Of a stretch of 64,000 nucleotides of DNA, positions 13,701-27,300 are shown in pieces. Each line of letters opens with the position of its first letter. Position 1 is the first letter of the stretch. The notes beneath the pieces were generated by a model. The model worked only from the letters and a program-made list of their open reading frames with translations. It did no database searches and was not told the origin of the DNA. The stretch is from assembly GCA_013400975.1 (NCBI GenBank), contig WBMZ01000161.1, positions 1 to 64,000 on the forward strand, written 5' to 3'. Made by a program: the position numbers and the translations under genes. The stretch comes from Atrichornis clamosus. Its lineage: Eukaryota; Chordata; Aves; Passeriformes; Menuridae.

Positions 13701-13808
13701 TTGGCATAGAGCAATTTTGATAGCAGAACTGTTACAAAAATGTCATTTTCTTGTATAAATATATATGTATACTCACCCTAATACCACTGGCTATACCAGT
13801 TTTTCCTG
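4763..13808. other. AT-rich non-coding stretch
   Basis: No gene is recognisable over about 9 kb. The sequence is especially AT-rich around 7850-8180 and 10000-10560. An A14 run lies at 11786-11799, and a minus-strand exon-like segment lies at 6813-6866. Open frames of 133-154 codons around 11640-12100 cross the A-run, reading it as lysines, and have no recognisable content. I see no transposon of clear family here. Confidence 0.6.
6813..6866 (-). other. Exon-like segment (54 bp), unrecognised
   Basis: On the minus strand a perfect consensus donor (CAG|GTGAGT) follows this segment. Upstream is a pyrimidine-rich stretch ending in CCACCACGTGCAG. The segment is open for 18 codons (SDYLSKQSSPGTKQVSTQ). 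I do not recognise it. The splice signals are good, but the length is too short to carry much weight. Confidence 0.15.
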
Positions 13809-14289
13809 TCAGTAACAGTCTTCAAACTCCACCAACAGCTTTGCATCGAACTTCACAACCTTCAGATCAATGGCAGATCGAATGTTACTGTAGGTTGTCT
13901 TTAGTGAGGGGAACAAAAGCCACCTGACCACTGGTGCCAGGCTAACCAGGGCTGTCTGGCTGTCCAGCCAGCTCGTGAGCTCTGCAGAGTACATTATGTC
14001 TCCAGTTTCATTAACACTTAACTCCTCTGTTCATGCTCAGGTCCTCGTGGACTACAGGCCCACTGCTGAAGAGCAGTAGCTTCATGAGGCTTTGGTCAAT
14101 ACCAGATGAGCTGAGATTCCTGTTCTGGCAAGTTGTATCCTGTGGCTCAACTTTATTCTTGAGGAGAACATCTGTCTGTCAACTGCTGCCATGCCCTTTT
14201 GCAAGCAAGTGAATTGTTTTCCAAAAGCATGACTTCACAGAATCTGATGCCCTGCAATCCTGTTGGTCATGTGTGGGTATAAATGGCAT
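13809..14289 (-). pseudogene. Broken coding-like stretch, unknown protein (one stop, one frameshift)
   Basis: Read on the minus strand, an ATG at 14289 opens a frame that continues to 14032, with a single in-frame TGA at 14181-14179. That stop could be a decayed CGA arginine codon. At 14031 there is one extra base, after which another frame stays open from 14030 to a TGA at 13811-13809. Together this is about 160 codons. Codon choice is coding-like, with many C- or G-ending codons such as CTG, GAC, AGC and GTG, unlike the AT-rich surroundings. Peptide samples are VKSCFWKTIHLLAKGHGSS, SLMKLLLFSSGPVVHEDLSM and SAELTSWLDSQTALVSLAPV. A strong donor (GTGAGTA, 13776 downward) lies just after the last stop, so an exon remnant is possible as well as a retrocopy. 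I do not recognise the family. The upstream end overlaps the start of the adjacent LTR by about 20 bp. The TE-internal alternative cannot be excluded. Confidence 0.35.
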
Positions 14290-14840
14290 GTTTGGGGAGG
14301 AATCCTAATGACCGACCTCAGAAGGAGGAGGTCAGGGACTGCCCTGGTCCAGACAGAGCCACTTCCAGCCACCTCAATGGACCTACCACAGGAGATATCT
14401 CAGTCCAACAGCGCAGTTGGTGTTGCCTCTGAACCGATCTGAAGAGTTTGCAGTGACTCTGTGAAATCGTATTTGAGAAATTACAGAAAAGTAACAAGGC
14501 CAGAGGAGCAGGAGGTGCTTTGTGCTGGAGCTGGGACACCCCCAAGGGAACTGCAGCCCATGGACAAGACCTCACCAGAGCAGATGTGCCCATTGCAGCC
14601 CTTGGTATTTAAATGTTTGTCATCTTTGTTTCCCAGTACCTGAAACAGTAATTAAATATTGTAAATTAAGTTAAATTCCCCAAGCCAAGTCTGTTTTGCC
14701 CATGATAGTAACTGCTGAGTGATTTATTTTGACTCACAAGCTTTCTCTTGTTCTTCCTATTTTCTCCCCAGTTCTGCTGGAAGGTGGGGTGTGAGTGAGT
14801 GGCTCTGTGTGCTTGGCTGCTAGTCAAGGCCAACCCACCA
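14270..14840 (+). mobile_element. Solo-LTR-like element, avian ERV type (TGTGTGG...CCACCA)
   Basis: The element starts TGTGTGG, as does the LTR at 53563, and ends with GTCAAGGCCAACCCACCA, so it has TG...CA termini. Inside are blocks typical of this avian LTR group. One is ACAGAGCCA followed by a CTCTGTGAAATCGTATTTGAGA stretch, which matches the usual 'ctgtgataac.tatttaagaa' promoter region. Another is a GGAGCAGGAGGTGCTTTGTG / CTGCAGCCCATGGA repeat area. The 3' part has an AAATTAAGTTAAATTCCCCA stretch, then AAGTCTGTTTTGCCCATGA and a GTGAGTGAGTGGCTCT end block. There is no obvious target-site duplication: the 5-bp flanks are GGTCA and TGTAA. At ~570 bp it is probably internally deleted. No gag, pol or env sequence is attached. 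I relate it to the TguLTR5/ERVL-like group from memory only. Confidence 0.6.
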
Positions 14841-17800
14841 TGTAATGCTCATTTTTTCTAAGAACTATTATTTTTTCCTGAATATTTTTGTACTTTGTGT
14901 ACGTTTCAACTCCTTTTAAAATGCCAGAAAATAGATTTGACAGCAATTCATGATGGAAACAGGGAGACAGAAAATAGTTTGTTAATTCTACATGCCCCTA
15001 GGTGTATGGGTGAACTTAATGACAGATATCATGCAAGATATGAACACATATTTGGGGTTCTTAGTCTGAGAGAAAACATAACCACTTAAAGATACATCCA
15101 TATGGATGAGACTTACTGACAGAAGGACAAGTATTATTTCCCTAATAGCAATGTTCATATGTTTCTTCTTCTGTTTTCAGTTACATATAATTTTCATTTC
15201 AGTTCAAAGTTACCTATAGGGGCTATTTTCTTTTAAGTGTACAGATGTTAATTCTTGGAAGAAGGGAACATACAGACATGCAGGAAGATAACTATCAACA
15301 TCAGGGTAAAATATTATTGTTTCAATCCATGTGCAAATTCGTCCAGCCCTTTCTCTTCTCTATACAAAAATAACAGTTGAATTCCACCAACTACAAGTTG
15401 TGAGATCTTGCTCATTTTTTATTAGAATGCTGCACATGCCCAGGATTGTGCAGTTTAGTAGCCTCTTTTTGTGCTCAGAAAAAATTTGGTATAGACAAAA
15501 ATGCTTCAGCTCATCTATTCAATGATCCAGAATAGCTTGTATATTTCTCTCGTGGTTCCTTTTCCTATATGATTGGAAAAGTTTTTCCTTTCTCTCTTGT
15601 GTGCCCCCTGCCTCTCTTTATCCTTGCCTTTTAGTTATTTCACTCTGTAATTGCGCATTTCTTATTCTGAGGATTACCTTCTCATGGCATCTTTATTATT
15701 TAAAGAGGGTTGCTCTGAAAGTAATAATGGCAATGTTTTGAAAGTCATGTGCTGCACAACTTGTTTGAGAAGACTCACATTTTTTAGGTTTTTTTTTTTA
15801 AGACTGAGCTCTAGAATAGTAGTCTTCCATCAGTGATTGCCCAACTGGAAACATAGTTGTGAACTTTGAAGTACAAAGAAATATCTTTTTTTTTTTAAAA
15901 GCCCTACATTTCAGAGAACATTTCACATCACCAAGACCCCATATGAACTGGTGGGTAACAAATCTAAAGAAAGAGGGAAACGGCATCTACTGATAAAAAT
16001 CTCTCCTGAAAAGAGTATTAAAGTTACAAAGTACATGACAAAAAGAAGGATTTGGAGGCAGTAAGGACTTTGCCTTACCTTTGTTAAAAAGGGAAAAGTA
16101 TAAGAAGGTTTTAATTTTTTTTGTTGGTTTCTGCTAATAAGTAGCTCTTCCTTTCCATAATTAAATCTGTCTCAATACACATGGGCTTCAGACACCTGAT
16201 GATGGTGATGATGATGATGATAATGACAATGTTGTTTGCTATATATGTAATAAAACATCCTGCACTGGTATTTCACAATGTTATTTTTAGAAAGCCTTAA
16301 ATAAACTCCAAGCAAATTAGAAGCTATATACATTTCATAACGTTAAAAAAAAGTTTTAAGCACATCGAGTACTTGTAGTTTTTTTTCAGTCTCATCAGAC
16401 AAGGTGGTTCACCTCAAAGCACCTAAAGTGTGCACAGGAAGAGAATGTGGGATATTTGTTGCTGATTCAGATAGGGTGCAATATGCTCAGTCTTGATCTG
16501 GCCAAATAATAGAATGATTGCTTGGTGCTGTGCTGAGATACAGGAATTTCATGCTCTCTTCTTGAGTAAAGCTCATCCTCTGTTATTCTCTGGATATTTA
16601 CTCGGCCTTGCAAATCACTTGACTACCTTCTCACTGTTTATTTTGGAGAAATTGTTAACCATCAAGCTATCATTGCCTCCTTTTTTTCCTAGGTTAGTGA
16701 ACCACATCAGTGGTGCAATTTGTTTTTCTACCAGGTAACAGAACTGAGAGAACAGAAAGAAACTGTATTTTCTCATGGTCAATTTTTTGTTCAAAAAAAT
16801 TGTATCCTTCTTGGACAGTAGATTTCTAGTTTGGAATAATTAGTGGAGTATTTTCTACAAAATGCACATTAAAATTTAATGAAATCAGTATGAAAAAACA
16901 CAATAAATAATTTCTTTGTTTGTCTCGCCACATAATTTTGTAGACCTTTCTTCAGTTTACTTAAATGCAAGAAGCAAACATTCACAGCGTTAGGCCTACA
17001 TGGTTTTGGGGGTAGATGATTTCTCTACATTGCGACGCAGATGAAGGCTTATTGTCAGACTTCCAGTTCTTCATGCATTGCAATTCACAAACAATAAAGC
17101 TTTGACAGTGTTGTCATAATATAAAATAATTATTAAAAAAGAAATTAGTCATGTGGAATTCTCAATACAATATGCCAATTCAAGATAAGCTATTAATATA
17201 TATTGAAAACAGACAAATTTACTTTTGTAGCCTAAGCAAATGCTTTGAGTCAAGGCCTCAGTGGGAAATTCTGATGGTACTAAGGCAATGACAAAATGGG
17301 AAAGATGTCCTTCAGGCCTGACTTTATGGGGATGTGGACACAGTAGGACATGTTTTGGATGCTTTCAGAATGCAAATCATAAATACTGATAGCTGTCTAT
17401 AGCACCCGCTGTTATAGCCCAGAGCATTCAGATGGCTTACAGGATATGTGGTTTTCCAGGACCTCTTCTTTTAAATGCTCACTGTGGTTCTGCTGGCCTT
17501 GGTGGGAGGACTGTTTGATCAATGATGAGTGTTTTTGTAATCCAGCTAAGCAAGCTGGATCTAAAATTTTGAGAGAGTCTAACAGTACAGTTCCTTCTGC
17601 AAAGAAGAAGCTAAACTGAGCAAAGGAGACAGGTTTTTTTCTGTGTTACTCAGGAGAGCAAAGATTGTCTGAATAGCCAGATTGGGCTGTAAATTACATT
17701 GGGAAGTCTTCTTGCCTGAAGAAGAAATCTTTCTAGATAGTACTGGAGACAAGTCAGAGGGATTGGTAGTTGTAGGCTGGCCTGAGAAACAATCAGTTCT

Positions 17801-19865
17801 CTCTGACAGCTCACAGCACGCTAACATAGTGCATTCTGTAAACCTTTGCTTATTCTGAAGCAAGTAACCTCTCAAATGCTGGAGAAATTGAACTACTTGG
17901 TTAGAACTCTCCTACCAGCTCCTTCTTCCTTTGTGGATCAGCATTTACCACATATTTTCATTATCCTGAGAGTGGCTATGTAAAGCAGAACTGCAGCTTA
18001 AGCAAAATGCAATGAGAATCAACTGTGAGTTCTTCCACAAATCTCAGTGAGGTCATACTAAATGATGGTCAAAACGATGGGCATTTATTATGAGCCTGAG
18101 TTATACTGCAAATTAAGCATTGCCTCTACAGAAGAAATAGCTCTAATTGTCATGCCAGCTCCTAAAAATTAGTATTAGATTTTTGCTAAAATCCAGTCCT
18201 TAAGGAAATATTTGAACTTACTTTCTTAATATCCTGTGACATCAATTCAGCTGGGCAATTTTAACTATCACAACGGGCATGCAAAAGGATGGATTTTGAA
18301 TTATAAAGCTAACACATTTTTTTGCTGGTGAAGAGACAATAAAATGCTGGTTGGTGGCACTTTCCTCAGTTCCTCTCTCTCAGATGTGTTCTGGCTAGGA
18401 ACGTTCTGAACATAGTGTGTACAAGGCCATACTGACCAGGTTATGCAACACAGCAGACTCAGTTTTTAAAGTTCTTCTCTTGAGAAGTCCTAATCAAGTT
18501 CAAAAAGGGGGGAAAACGTATTTGTTAGTAGCACAATCTCCCAAACACAAGGAAGAATATATTAAGGAAGAAAAAAACCCTCAAGAATTTTCTCCATTTA
18601 AAGATGAAAAAAAAAAAAATTTCAGCCTAGAGCAGTCAACATCACCCTTCATTTTTATTTTGTTCGGTACTACAAAAGAATCAATAGAAACCCTGGGAGA
18701 AGGATACTGGGTGTACTGTATGAGCTGTGCTATACTTTCCAAAACTACAAAATAATTGTTAAAGTGAAAAACTTGCAGCGTTACTTCAATCACCAAGGAC
18801 ATCCTCCAGCTCAGTAAATCTGTCAACAAAACTGCAAATCACAGGATTTTACATTTTTAGGAAGAAAAATAAAACAAAAGGCTTCTAGTTTTAAGAAGAT
18901 GGGAGAAAAGCAGAATTTTGTAGTCTCTAGCAGGAGAACTCCAGATAGCATAATTTACTGAAAAATGCAAAAGTGTGAACAGGAGAGTAAGTATCCAAAA
19001 AACTAGTCTAATAAAATAGTATTTAAATGTATCAATCCTGAACAACAGCAGAGCACATTTCAGAAAGCATTTTTGGTGTCATCCACAGAGATCACAATGC
19101 AAAATCATGACATACATTTTTATGCAGTCTGGTATATGTAATAGCTTCACCTGAGACAAAGCAGAACTCCAGATGGTGTTGTATAACACAGCCTGACTCT
19201 TGACAGGTGTTCCTCCTATATATGTGCACATACATGTGTTTGTGCATAGTAAGTCTTTTCTATGTAGCTCACATAAAAATATGGACAAGGAATTATATCT
19301 AACAGTAAAATGAAGCAAGGGAAAACATGCATCAAATTCAGAGTTAAGATAACTGTATTATTGCCTATGAAGTCATGCCATTTTGTGATATTTATCTCAA
19401 TTCAATTACAGCAGAGATTAATATAACACAAGGTCTAATTCACTGAGAGCTTAAGAACCAAATGTGCAGATACGTTAAACCTGCATGTGTTTAATTGAAA
19501 CAGACTAATAGAGAAAGAGAGGAAGATGCAACCAATATCCTATTAATGTCTGTAGCTAACAATGGAATGTTAAATATTTTGAACTCATGCTTCAGCTGGC
19601 ATAAGTGTTAATTTACACCACATAGGGACCTGCATTTTTATTTATCACAATGCCCAACAACATTTCAAGAGATTTATTTCTAATTTAAGTGTATAAGCTT
19701 GCTTCTACTCTGGTCTTTATTAAAGCATGTCATAGAACTGAAGTAAAAGGTACATCTTTGAGTAGATATGACTGGATTTGTGGATGAAGGAAGAGCCTTG
19801 GCTGGGGACTTCCAGGCTGCAGAGTAATTCTGGGGATATTTGTCGTCAGTGAACATGGGACAGGA
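14841..19865. other. AT-rich non-coding stretch
   Basis: No gene is recognisable. A GAT-type microsatellite (ATGATGATGATGATGATAA core) lies at 16198-16228, and several A or T runs are present. Open frames here (the longest about 110 codons, at 18417-18755) show no coding features. Confidence 0.6.
16198..16228. repeat. (GAT)n microsatellite
   Basis: An imperfect trinucleotide run of GAT/GGT units, with five uninterrupted GATs in the middle. Confidence 0.85.
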
Positions 19866-20533
19866 GTGCTCCCTTGGTAGCAAAGGTCAGCAGTATCTGG
19901 GACTGCATAAAGAGGAGTAGAGTAAGTGGATGGAGGGAAGTGGTTATTCCCCTTTACTTAGCACTCATTAGACCACAGACCATTAGATCTAGATAATGCA
20001 TCCACTGTTGGGATCCTCACAACAAGAAAGATGCTGATAAATTGGAATGAGCTCAGTGGAGAGCCACCAAGATGTCCACACGCTGCAGCACTTTGCAGTG
20101 TGAGGAGAGGGCTGACAGAACTGGCCTTGTCCAACTGGGAGAAGAGGTGCTTCCAGGGCATCTGGAAGCAGCCTGGTGCGGTCTGGGAGGAAGTTATTGA
20201 GAAGATAAGCCAGGCTCTTCACAGCAGTATGTACAGTTGTGCATAGTGGGAGGCTGGGAGACAATGGGCAGAAGATGAGAGGCTTCAGAGGGCTATTCAG
20301 ACTGGATTTAACACAGACAAAAAAAGACTGATCATGACAACAGCTGAGCAGTGGAACAGAGTGCCTAGAAAGTTTGAAGTGCCTATACCTGTCAAAGTTT
20401 TCAATATCAGGCAGGACAGAGACCTGAAACAACATGACCTGATCTCTGAGCAGGTCCAGCTCTGAGCAGGAGTTTGGACAAGAGATATCCTGAAGTCTCT
20501 TCCTAACTTGTATTGCCCTGTGACTCTAGGATG
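19866..20533 (+). mobile_element. Old, diverged CR1 LINE 3' fragment
   Basis: The order of blocks follows the CR1 3' third. At 19866 'cttggtagcaaaggtcagca' matches the end of the reverse-transcriptase ORF. The 'gagggaagtggttattcccc' block and then 'gagctcagtggagagccacc' follow. Next comes the 3' UTR block 'cagctgagcagtggaacaga' and the terminal 'gagcaggagtttggacaaga' and 'gaagtctcttcctaacttgt' stretch before the tail. Many substitutions and small gaps break every reading frame. The octamer tail is worn away (TGTGACTCTAGG). It is 5'-truncated, as CR1 copies usually are. The antisense 148-codon frame at 19989-20435 is an accident of this repeat. Confidence 0.8.
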
Positions 20534-21299
20534 GCTTTCCATATGCATTCATGAGAATATGAGTAAGGAAATATTTCCTATTTCAGATTTTTGCTTATTA
20601 ACACAAAGGTCCCTTGTCTGTTTTGTTGTGTGGTTTTGGTTTGTTTTTGTTTTGTTTTTCTTCCCCTGAGGAAAGCTCTACCATTCAGGAACCAAACTTT
20701 ATTACTAAAACTGACAAACTCAAACATGAGTTCCTCAAACTGCATTAGAAATGACTCATTCAGTAGTTCAAACAGGCCCAATTCAGTATTTTATATAATT
20801 ATACAAATATTCACCATGAAAGAGTCAAATCTGAGATGATTCAGCACATACAGCATCTATTATGATTCTGCACCATTCCTGGATGAGTATAATAATCTTA
20901 GTCAGGCATGAATATTTACAGTCACAAAGTATAAACTTTCCTTTTAAATGTATTTTGTAATTATTTCTTAGAAGTCAATGTTCTGGTAAATTTTCCTGAA
21001 ACTGGACTCATTTATCATAACCTTTGCAAAGAACAACCCAAATGTAAATGCTGTAGTCGGAAAATTTCTTAAAGTCCCTCAGAATAATAACATTTAAGAA
21101 GCCAGATTTCCTGATTTCAGAAGTTTTAGCTGGTGTTCAATGATTGTTAACTTGTGTACATGGCAGGAAGATCAAAGGTCATTGCTCTTCCAGCTCAGAA
21201 AGTCATGAGACAGGCAAGGAGGGAACTATACAGACAAATATTGTAGCAGGCTGCTTTTATAGGCCTTATTCCCACTTCTATTAAAAACAGAAAGAAAAT

Positions 21300-21332
21300 A
21301 TGTATATATATATATGTATATATATTTATATC
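21300..21332. repeat. (TA)n microsatellite
   Basis: An alternating TA run with two TG interruptions. Confidence 0.85.
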
Positions 21333-24300
21333 ACTGGAAGAAAAATACATTTTAAAACTCATAATGAATGCCTTAGTCTTTTAAGTACGTAAAATGTTAA
21401 AGAAATCTCTGGATAAGATTAAATTATAATTTAGATAGAAAACCCTTATCAGTGTCGGCTGTTCTTTCCAGTTTTCTTAAATGGCCTTCCTTTTCATCCT
21501 AATAATCCAAATGATTTTAAGTCATCAAAGATATAAGTTTATGTAATTTTCCTATAATAATTTCAGCTTAAACTTATTTAATATCTAGAAACTGTTGCCA
21601 TGGGGAAATAAAAGTATTACTAATTTTAAAGTAGAATAATTCAAGTAAAACTTGAAAACATGAAGGGCTACTCCAGAGAATTTCATATGGACCAGAGTAA
21701 TCCATTGCAATGAATACTTCAAAGTGGAAATTTAAGGCCACAGTTGTAAAAGATTCATATAACATTTATAAAGCTTCAGTTAGCCTAAACTGCCAGTGTC
21801 ACTCTTTCCTAAATGCAGTGCACGGCTGTGTAAGTTTCAGGATTTGGGAGTTTTCCTCTTTCCAGTAACATGCTTGCCATTACACTCAAGCCACAGAAGA
21901 CAATCTAAAAAGACAGGAAGCATAAAAACAGACGTTCTAGCTATAAAATATAAAAGGAGGTGTGGAGAGGAAATAAAGAGTGAGTTAAAATGTGGCAAAA
22001 ATGGCATAATAAGTTGATCAAGTGTACTGGAAAGATAGGGAAGGATCAGAGGAACAAACCGGTCAGGGACATGTCAGCAAGGTTACTTCCAGAGTTTTCA
22101 TCTGCTAGTTCTATATCTTATTAACACTTGACCCAGATGTCAATTCCTCTGCAGATTAATTTAGTGTGGTGGGCTGTTTAGAAGTTGATTACTGACCACA
22201 AATGAAAAGCAATTGAGTTTCTCATTTTCAAATGTAACGAAATGAGGGCAAAGCATTTGACTTCAAAATCAGATCTATCAGAGTGAGGAAATCCAACCCA
22301 CTGACATTGCAGCAATTCAGTGTAAAAGTCAGACCTTAAAGACACAAAAGATAAAGGGCTTGTAATGCTGTGGCTACCCAGCAGAATTCATTCCATGGTT
22401 GACTCCTATAATTTACAGTACACTGAGCCAGATTCTCTCCTCATCTTGGTGCAGAAGACATTAATTATCACTGAAAGTGAACTCTATGTACTGCAGGCAT
22501 TTTAGTTTTCCACTTAAAACTGTCCTGAACATAACCTGTGGCAGTCTTAGGGCTGCTCTAATTTAGAACAATTTCTTAAGACCCAAACATAGTGCATTAT
22601 AGCTCCTTTCTGTTTCCCATCTTGATCAGGTATAAATACATTTTAGACAGTTGTGCCCAGCCAAAGGAAAAAAGACAAACTTCTCTGGGCTAATCTTCAT
22701 ACCAACAGGGCCAGCCCAAATTGGCTATTTTGTCTGAAAGCAGTCAGATAACGTGGCCCAAGGGACAGAAAAACACCGATTCAAAATATCTGAAATACAA
22801 ACATGGCCTGAATATAACCTAGGAATTTTGGCTTGTTTTCTGAAACCATGACCTAAGCTGAACCATCCAGTCAATATTTGTGAGATAAAACAAATAAAAG
22901 TAATGAAATTATTGGTTCCAGTTAAATTCCATTTTCCTCTTCGACTGGTATTGAAAGATTTTACATCTGCTCTATGTAGGCAGCTGCCAGTTTAGTCAGC
23001 ATTTGGGAATCCCCAGATGGCATAAGAAAGGACAAAGCTTTTGCACAACATACTTCAATACTTCTGTGTAGAAGAACATTCCTAGGAGAGCTGGAACAAT
23101 GCTTCAATTTACTTGGGTACTTGTTCATCACAGTAATAAAATCAGTGAAAACAGTCAAGCTGGTGAAAATCAAAGCTGTATAGCTCCATTGTGCAGCCCA
23201 CAGCGTGGCCCAGGAAGTGATAATTGAATCAATATGACAAGCAGTTCAAAAGAGCCTGATTGTTTTGGCTTCTTCTAAGGAAAGCAGTGAATCATTTTAA
23301 GACAAATGTTGAGTCCTAATTTCTTGTCCATTCTTAAAGCAAAATGAAAACCCAGTCCACAGCCTTTACTAGGGAAAGTCAGAAACTGAAAAAAACCAAC
23401 AATTGTCATCATGATGTCTTGAGTTTTGGACAGAAATCTTAAGAACTGCTGGTCTGAATTTCCAGTAACTGTGTGCTTCCTATGCACAGTAACAATAAAG
23501 TGTTATTCAATTAAGATCTGCTGTCCTCTGTCATCACAAATTCCATCTGACAATCCCTTTTCATCAGAACAAATAGCTAGACAGAGGAGCATTTGTGGAA
23601 AACCAGACCTTTAGGTAGAACAATTAATTACATTTCTACTTAAATATTTTATATGTCACTACATCTTTTAGACCTGTAATAGAACCATATATGTAGATCG
23701 CAGGAAACTTTTTTCCCTTACTCCAGACTTCTCATTTTCTAACTATGGTATCCTCTCATTAGTTATTTTTTACTTTTGGGGAACATTCTTTTACAGAATA
23801 CCATTGAAAATACTTGATCTTTCAGTGCTTTGCACCATTAAAGGAAAGTAGCCCTCAGCTTTGCCCAGATTTCATTCTTCCTTACACCAAAAATGTATCT
23901 TTGATATAAACGTACCTCTCGTCTAATAATGAAAACAATTATCCAGCTCCTAATTTGTGGAAGGTTTCTGGAAAATTACTGAACTTCTGCATTAAATTAT
24001 ATTCCAGTGCTAATATCCCCTTACTATTGTGCTTTTCAGTATGGCTAGCATTGTTGCTAGACCACTGCCAAAAACCTTTGCTGTTCAGTATACAATGCCG
24101 TGTAGACGTGCCCATTTTTCTTTTGGTCATCGAATACCTTCATCCTGAGATATCCGCCTGGCTCTGCTTACTTAACACCAAAGTGTAAAGTTCCTCTAAG
24201 TGCTTTCATTTGAGACTAGCAGAATGTTGGAGGCAGCCAGCTTGCTGTCTGCAGCCAAGAGATGCCAACCTCCAGAGGAGGACCTTCTGCTAAGCAAGGA

Positions 24301-27300
24301 TTTGTGAGTAACCCAGGCCTTCAGCATAGCACATAAAGAGCAATTTTATATTATTATTTTCTTCACAAATGTGCATATTGGAGTGGTAGATAATAGCATA
24401 CTTGGCTCTCCAATCTAGGATGTTAGTCTTTCTGTTCAATGAGGAGCAGATTTTTGTTGTTACATTGTAAGCATTTACATTAATGGTTCTATAATGAACT
24501 CCAGCTCAATTTGGCTCTCTATATACAGAAAAGGATGGAAAACTTTCTACCAGCACCTCTATTATTGCCCCCAAGCCCTATTATTTCTCGTGTCTGGGAC
24601 AATATGAAATATGCAGGATGGACTTTAATCACTCGTGATTGCAATGCTACTAGTTACTGAGACATATGGCCAGGATTTTAGAGAAGCAGCAAAAAAGCTA
24701 TAGGAGAGCAGAAGTTGAAAAATTAAAGAATGTTAAGTTATAAAATGGATGTCACAGATCAAAAGTTAACCTGCATTTCCACCAGAACCCCTGTTCAGCC
24801 ATTCAGAAGAAACACTTCTGAAACAAACACAAGCTGGCATTGGATCCTGAAAAATTTGAAAGTACTTTTTCCTTTTGTATTTAATTTTTCTCATAACTGC
24901 TTCATTCAACCATGTTGAGGAGGACTTTACAAATTGCAAGTTTAAGTCTGGAAAAAGTCAAGTGAGAAGCACGATAAAAACAAAGTTCTTTTGAGGGAGG
25001 CACAGAACAGGTAAATGTATCACTGTGCTGAGTGATGGAGATGTTCTGAAAGGAGAAAAGGAGAGACAAAGGATGATATTCTAAATTTTAAACAGTCTAT
25101 TTGTGGCATGGTGTTTAGGGACTAACACAGTGATAAATGATGACCTGCTAAACGTGTGCCATGCAATTCAATTTTTCCTTCTATTTTCATCTAAAATGGC
25201 TTCTGCAATAATTGATTCTGTCCAACAGAATCTATTGACTACTAAATTATATAAGATAGAAAGCCAGCTATCTCTGTATTTAAGACTTCTACATTAATTT
25301 CCATGGTACTAGAGCAGCTAACAACACACCTCAAACTAGCATTTTAATATGGTAATTTTGTGCTTTGTTCCTTTGGATTGTCTTTGTAAATTTTACTTTA
25401 CCATTTCCAATTAAGCAAATGACAGCATTTTTCAATTAAGTTCAGTGGAAACTATGAAAAAAGGTTGGTTACTTTGGTTTTACACTTCCACAGATGCAAG
25501 CAAATTTTCACCCAATGAAAAACTCAATTAATAAACTCTTTAAAATGAGCTGAAACATTGCAGAGCAGGATTCAAAATTACACAGGCTTTTAAGAAATGA
25601 AGATTCAGGAAAGAGTGAAAGAGCATTTGCCTAAGATCTTGGTGAAAGACGTTTTCCCACTGTGAGAAGTATCGTTGAAATTTGTTTGACATTTCATTAC
25701 AATGAGCTCGTCATAACTATAAGGATTTGCACACTGGTTACAGCTCTGACACTCTGAATTATTTCATCTATAATGCTATGATACAGAAAAATATTTAAAA
25801 AAAAGTCAGACAAGCGTGAGACATGCAATTCCAATGAAGTCTTTGGATACCTGTGGGTTTGGGTTTTTATCAGTTTCACTGGTTGTATTTGTGATGCCAG
25901 GATTTGAATTTAAGTGTATTTTTACCTCACAGCTTTCATGAGTGGCTTGGCCTGATTTTCTTTGAGAATAGGAACATCATGAGTTCTTCGATCTGCGAGT
26001 TGTGTCAGAAAAGTGACAAAAGTCTGTAAAGTTAAGGAAAAAGGCAGAAATTACAAAATTATTTACATGCAAGACACCTATCTTACACCCTTAGAATTTG
26101 CTACAAAAGGCAGAAAAGTTAAGTCAGTGCAACAGACATATTTTTGATGTGTACATGCTTTGAGCTTAGCCAGAAACATCACAAAAATATTGAATATGGT
26201 TAATGATGAATATATAACCAAGCACTCTTTCCATATGTCAAAACAAACATTTCCTAGAAATTTTTTCTAACATTCTGTAAGGGCAGTAACAGATGTTACT
26301 TCAATATGTAATTCATGACATCCATGGACCTGCCTCAGAAAAGGAGGGAAATATGTATAAATTGTCTGAAAGAAGTTGATATAGATTTCTGAGAGCAACA
26401 GAAACTAGGTTCTGCTCCAAGAAATGTGTGCACTTGCAGCAAAATGCTCCATAATAATTCACTTATTTATGCCAAAAACAAACTTAATGTCCAATCTCTT
26501 TGAACCTGCATGATGATCTATATGTCACAAGTTTGGGTACAGTTTTTCACATTCTTCAGTAAATTATATTTCAAATTTTAAACTTACTAAATGCTGGTAG
26601 TATTCTGGTTCCTGTACATGAAACTTTCAAAATAAAACAACCTGACACGAGTCATGATTTCTACACAGGGTAAATTCAGGAATAAAGATTAGAGGGCAAG
26701 TCTCCTTGGACCAATAGGCCTACAGAACCTTACACATTACTGTCTCTGGACCTGAGCTCAAAGTCAGTGTTTCAAGTGTTTCAAAGAATGTCTTTGACTT
26801 CTGTTAAAAAAGAAACTACTTGCTTTTTAGGAGAGTCATCAAATTGCCATGCATGGAAATGCTCTTCATAAACATTTTAAGATATACCAATTGAGTGCTT
26901 TTTAAATTATCTTGTTAATACCCACCTGTCTATTATTTTACTCTCTTTTATACGCAGGCATGAATAGATGAACTAGAGAAGAGCACACAGCCTAGTGCTA
27001 TGAAACATCACAGTTTTCTTCCTAATCCTCATTTAATACATGAGGAACAATAGAAAAATCTTGACACTAAAGGATATGTTTATTAAGAGAAATACAGCAA
27101 GCAACCAGTTTTGCTGTTTACTATTGGATAGAATTAAATATAGCTGAGTTTAAAAGCTTTGATTTAGTTACACAGTCTTTTGTATCAGTGTTGTCTTAAA
27201 TTTGTCTTGCATTTCCATTTGCACAGTAGGTGACTGCAGTGCCTATGACATGGCTTGATGCAATGTAGGGCAATTAATCTTTCAAGGTTTATTTTGTTGG

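Noticed and set aside
13563..14269. Internal retroviral region upstream of the 14.3-kb LTR
   Set aside because: No polypurine tract precedes the LTR start, and the coding-like stretch there is on the opposite strand.
19989..20435. 148-codon minus-strand frame
   Set aside because: It is antisense to a CR1 fragment whose sense strand is clearly recognised.
24250..24306. Another exon-like segment (CTGTCTGCAG acceptor, GGATTT|GTGAGT donor)
   Set aside because: It has a weak pyrimidine tract and is very short. It illustrates how often such matches arise by chance, so I did not list it as a feature.
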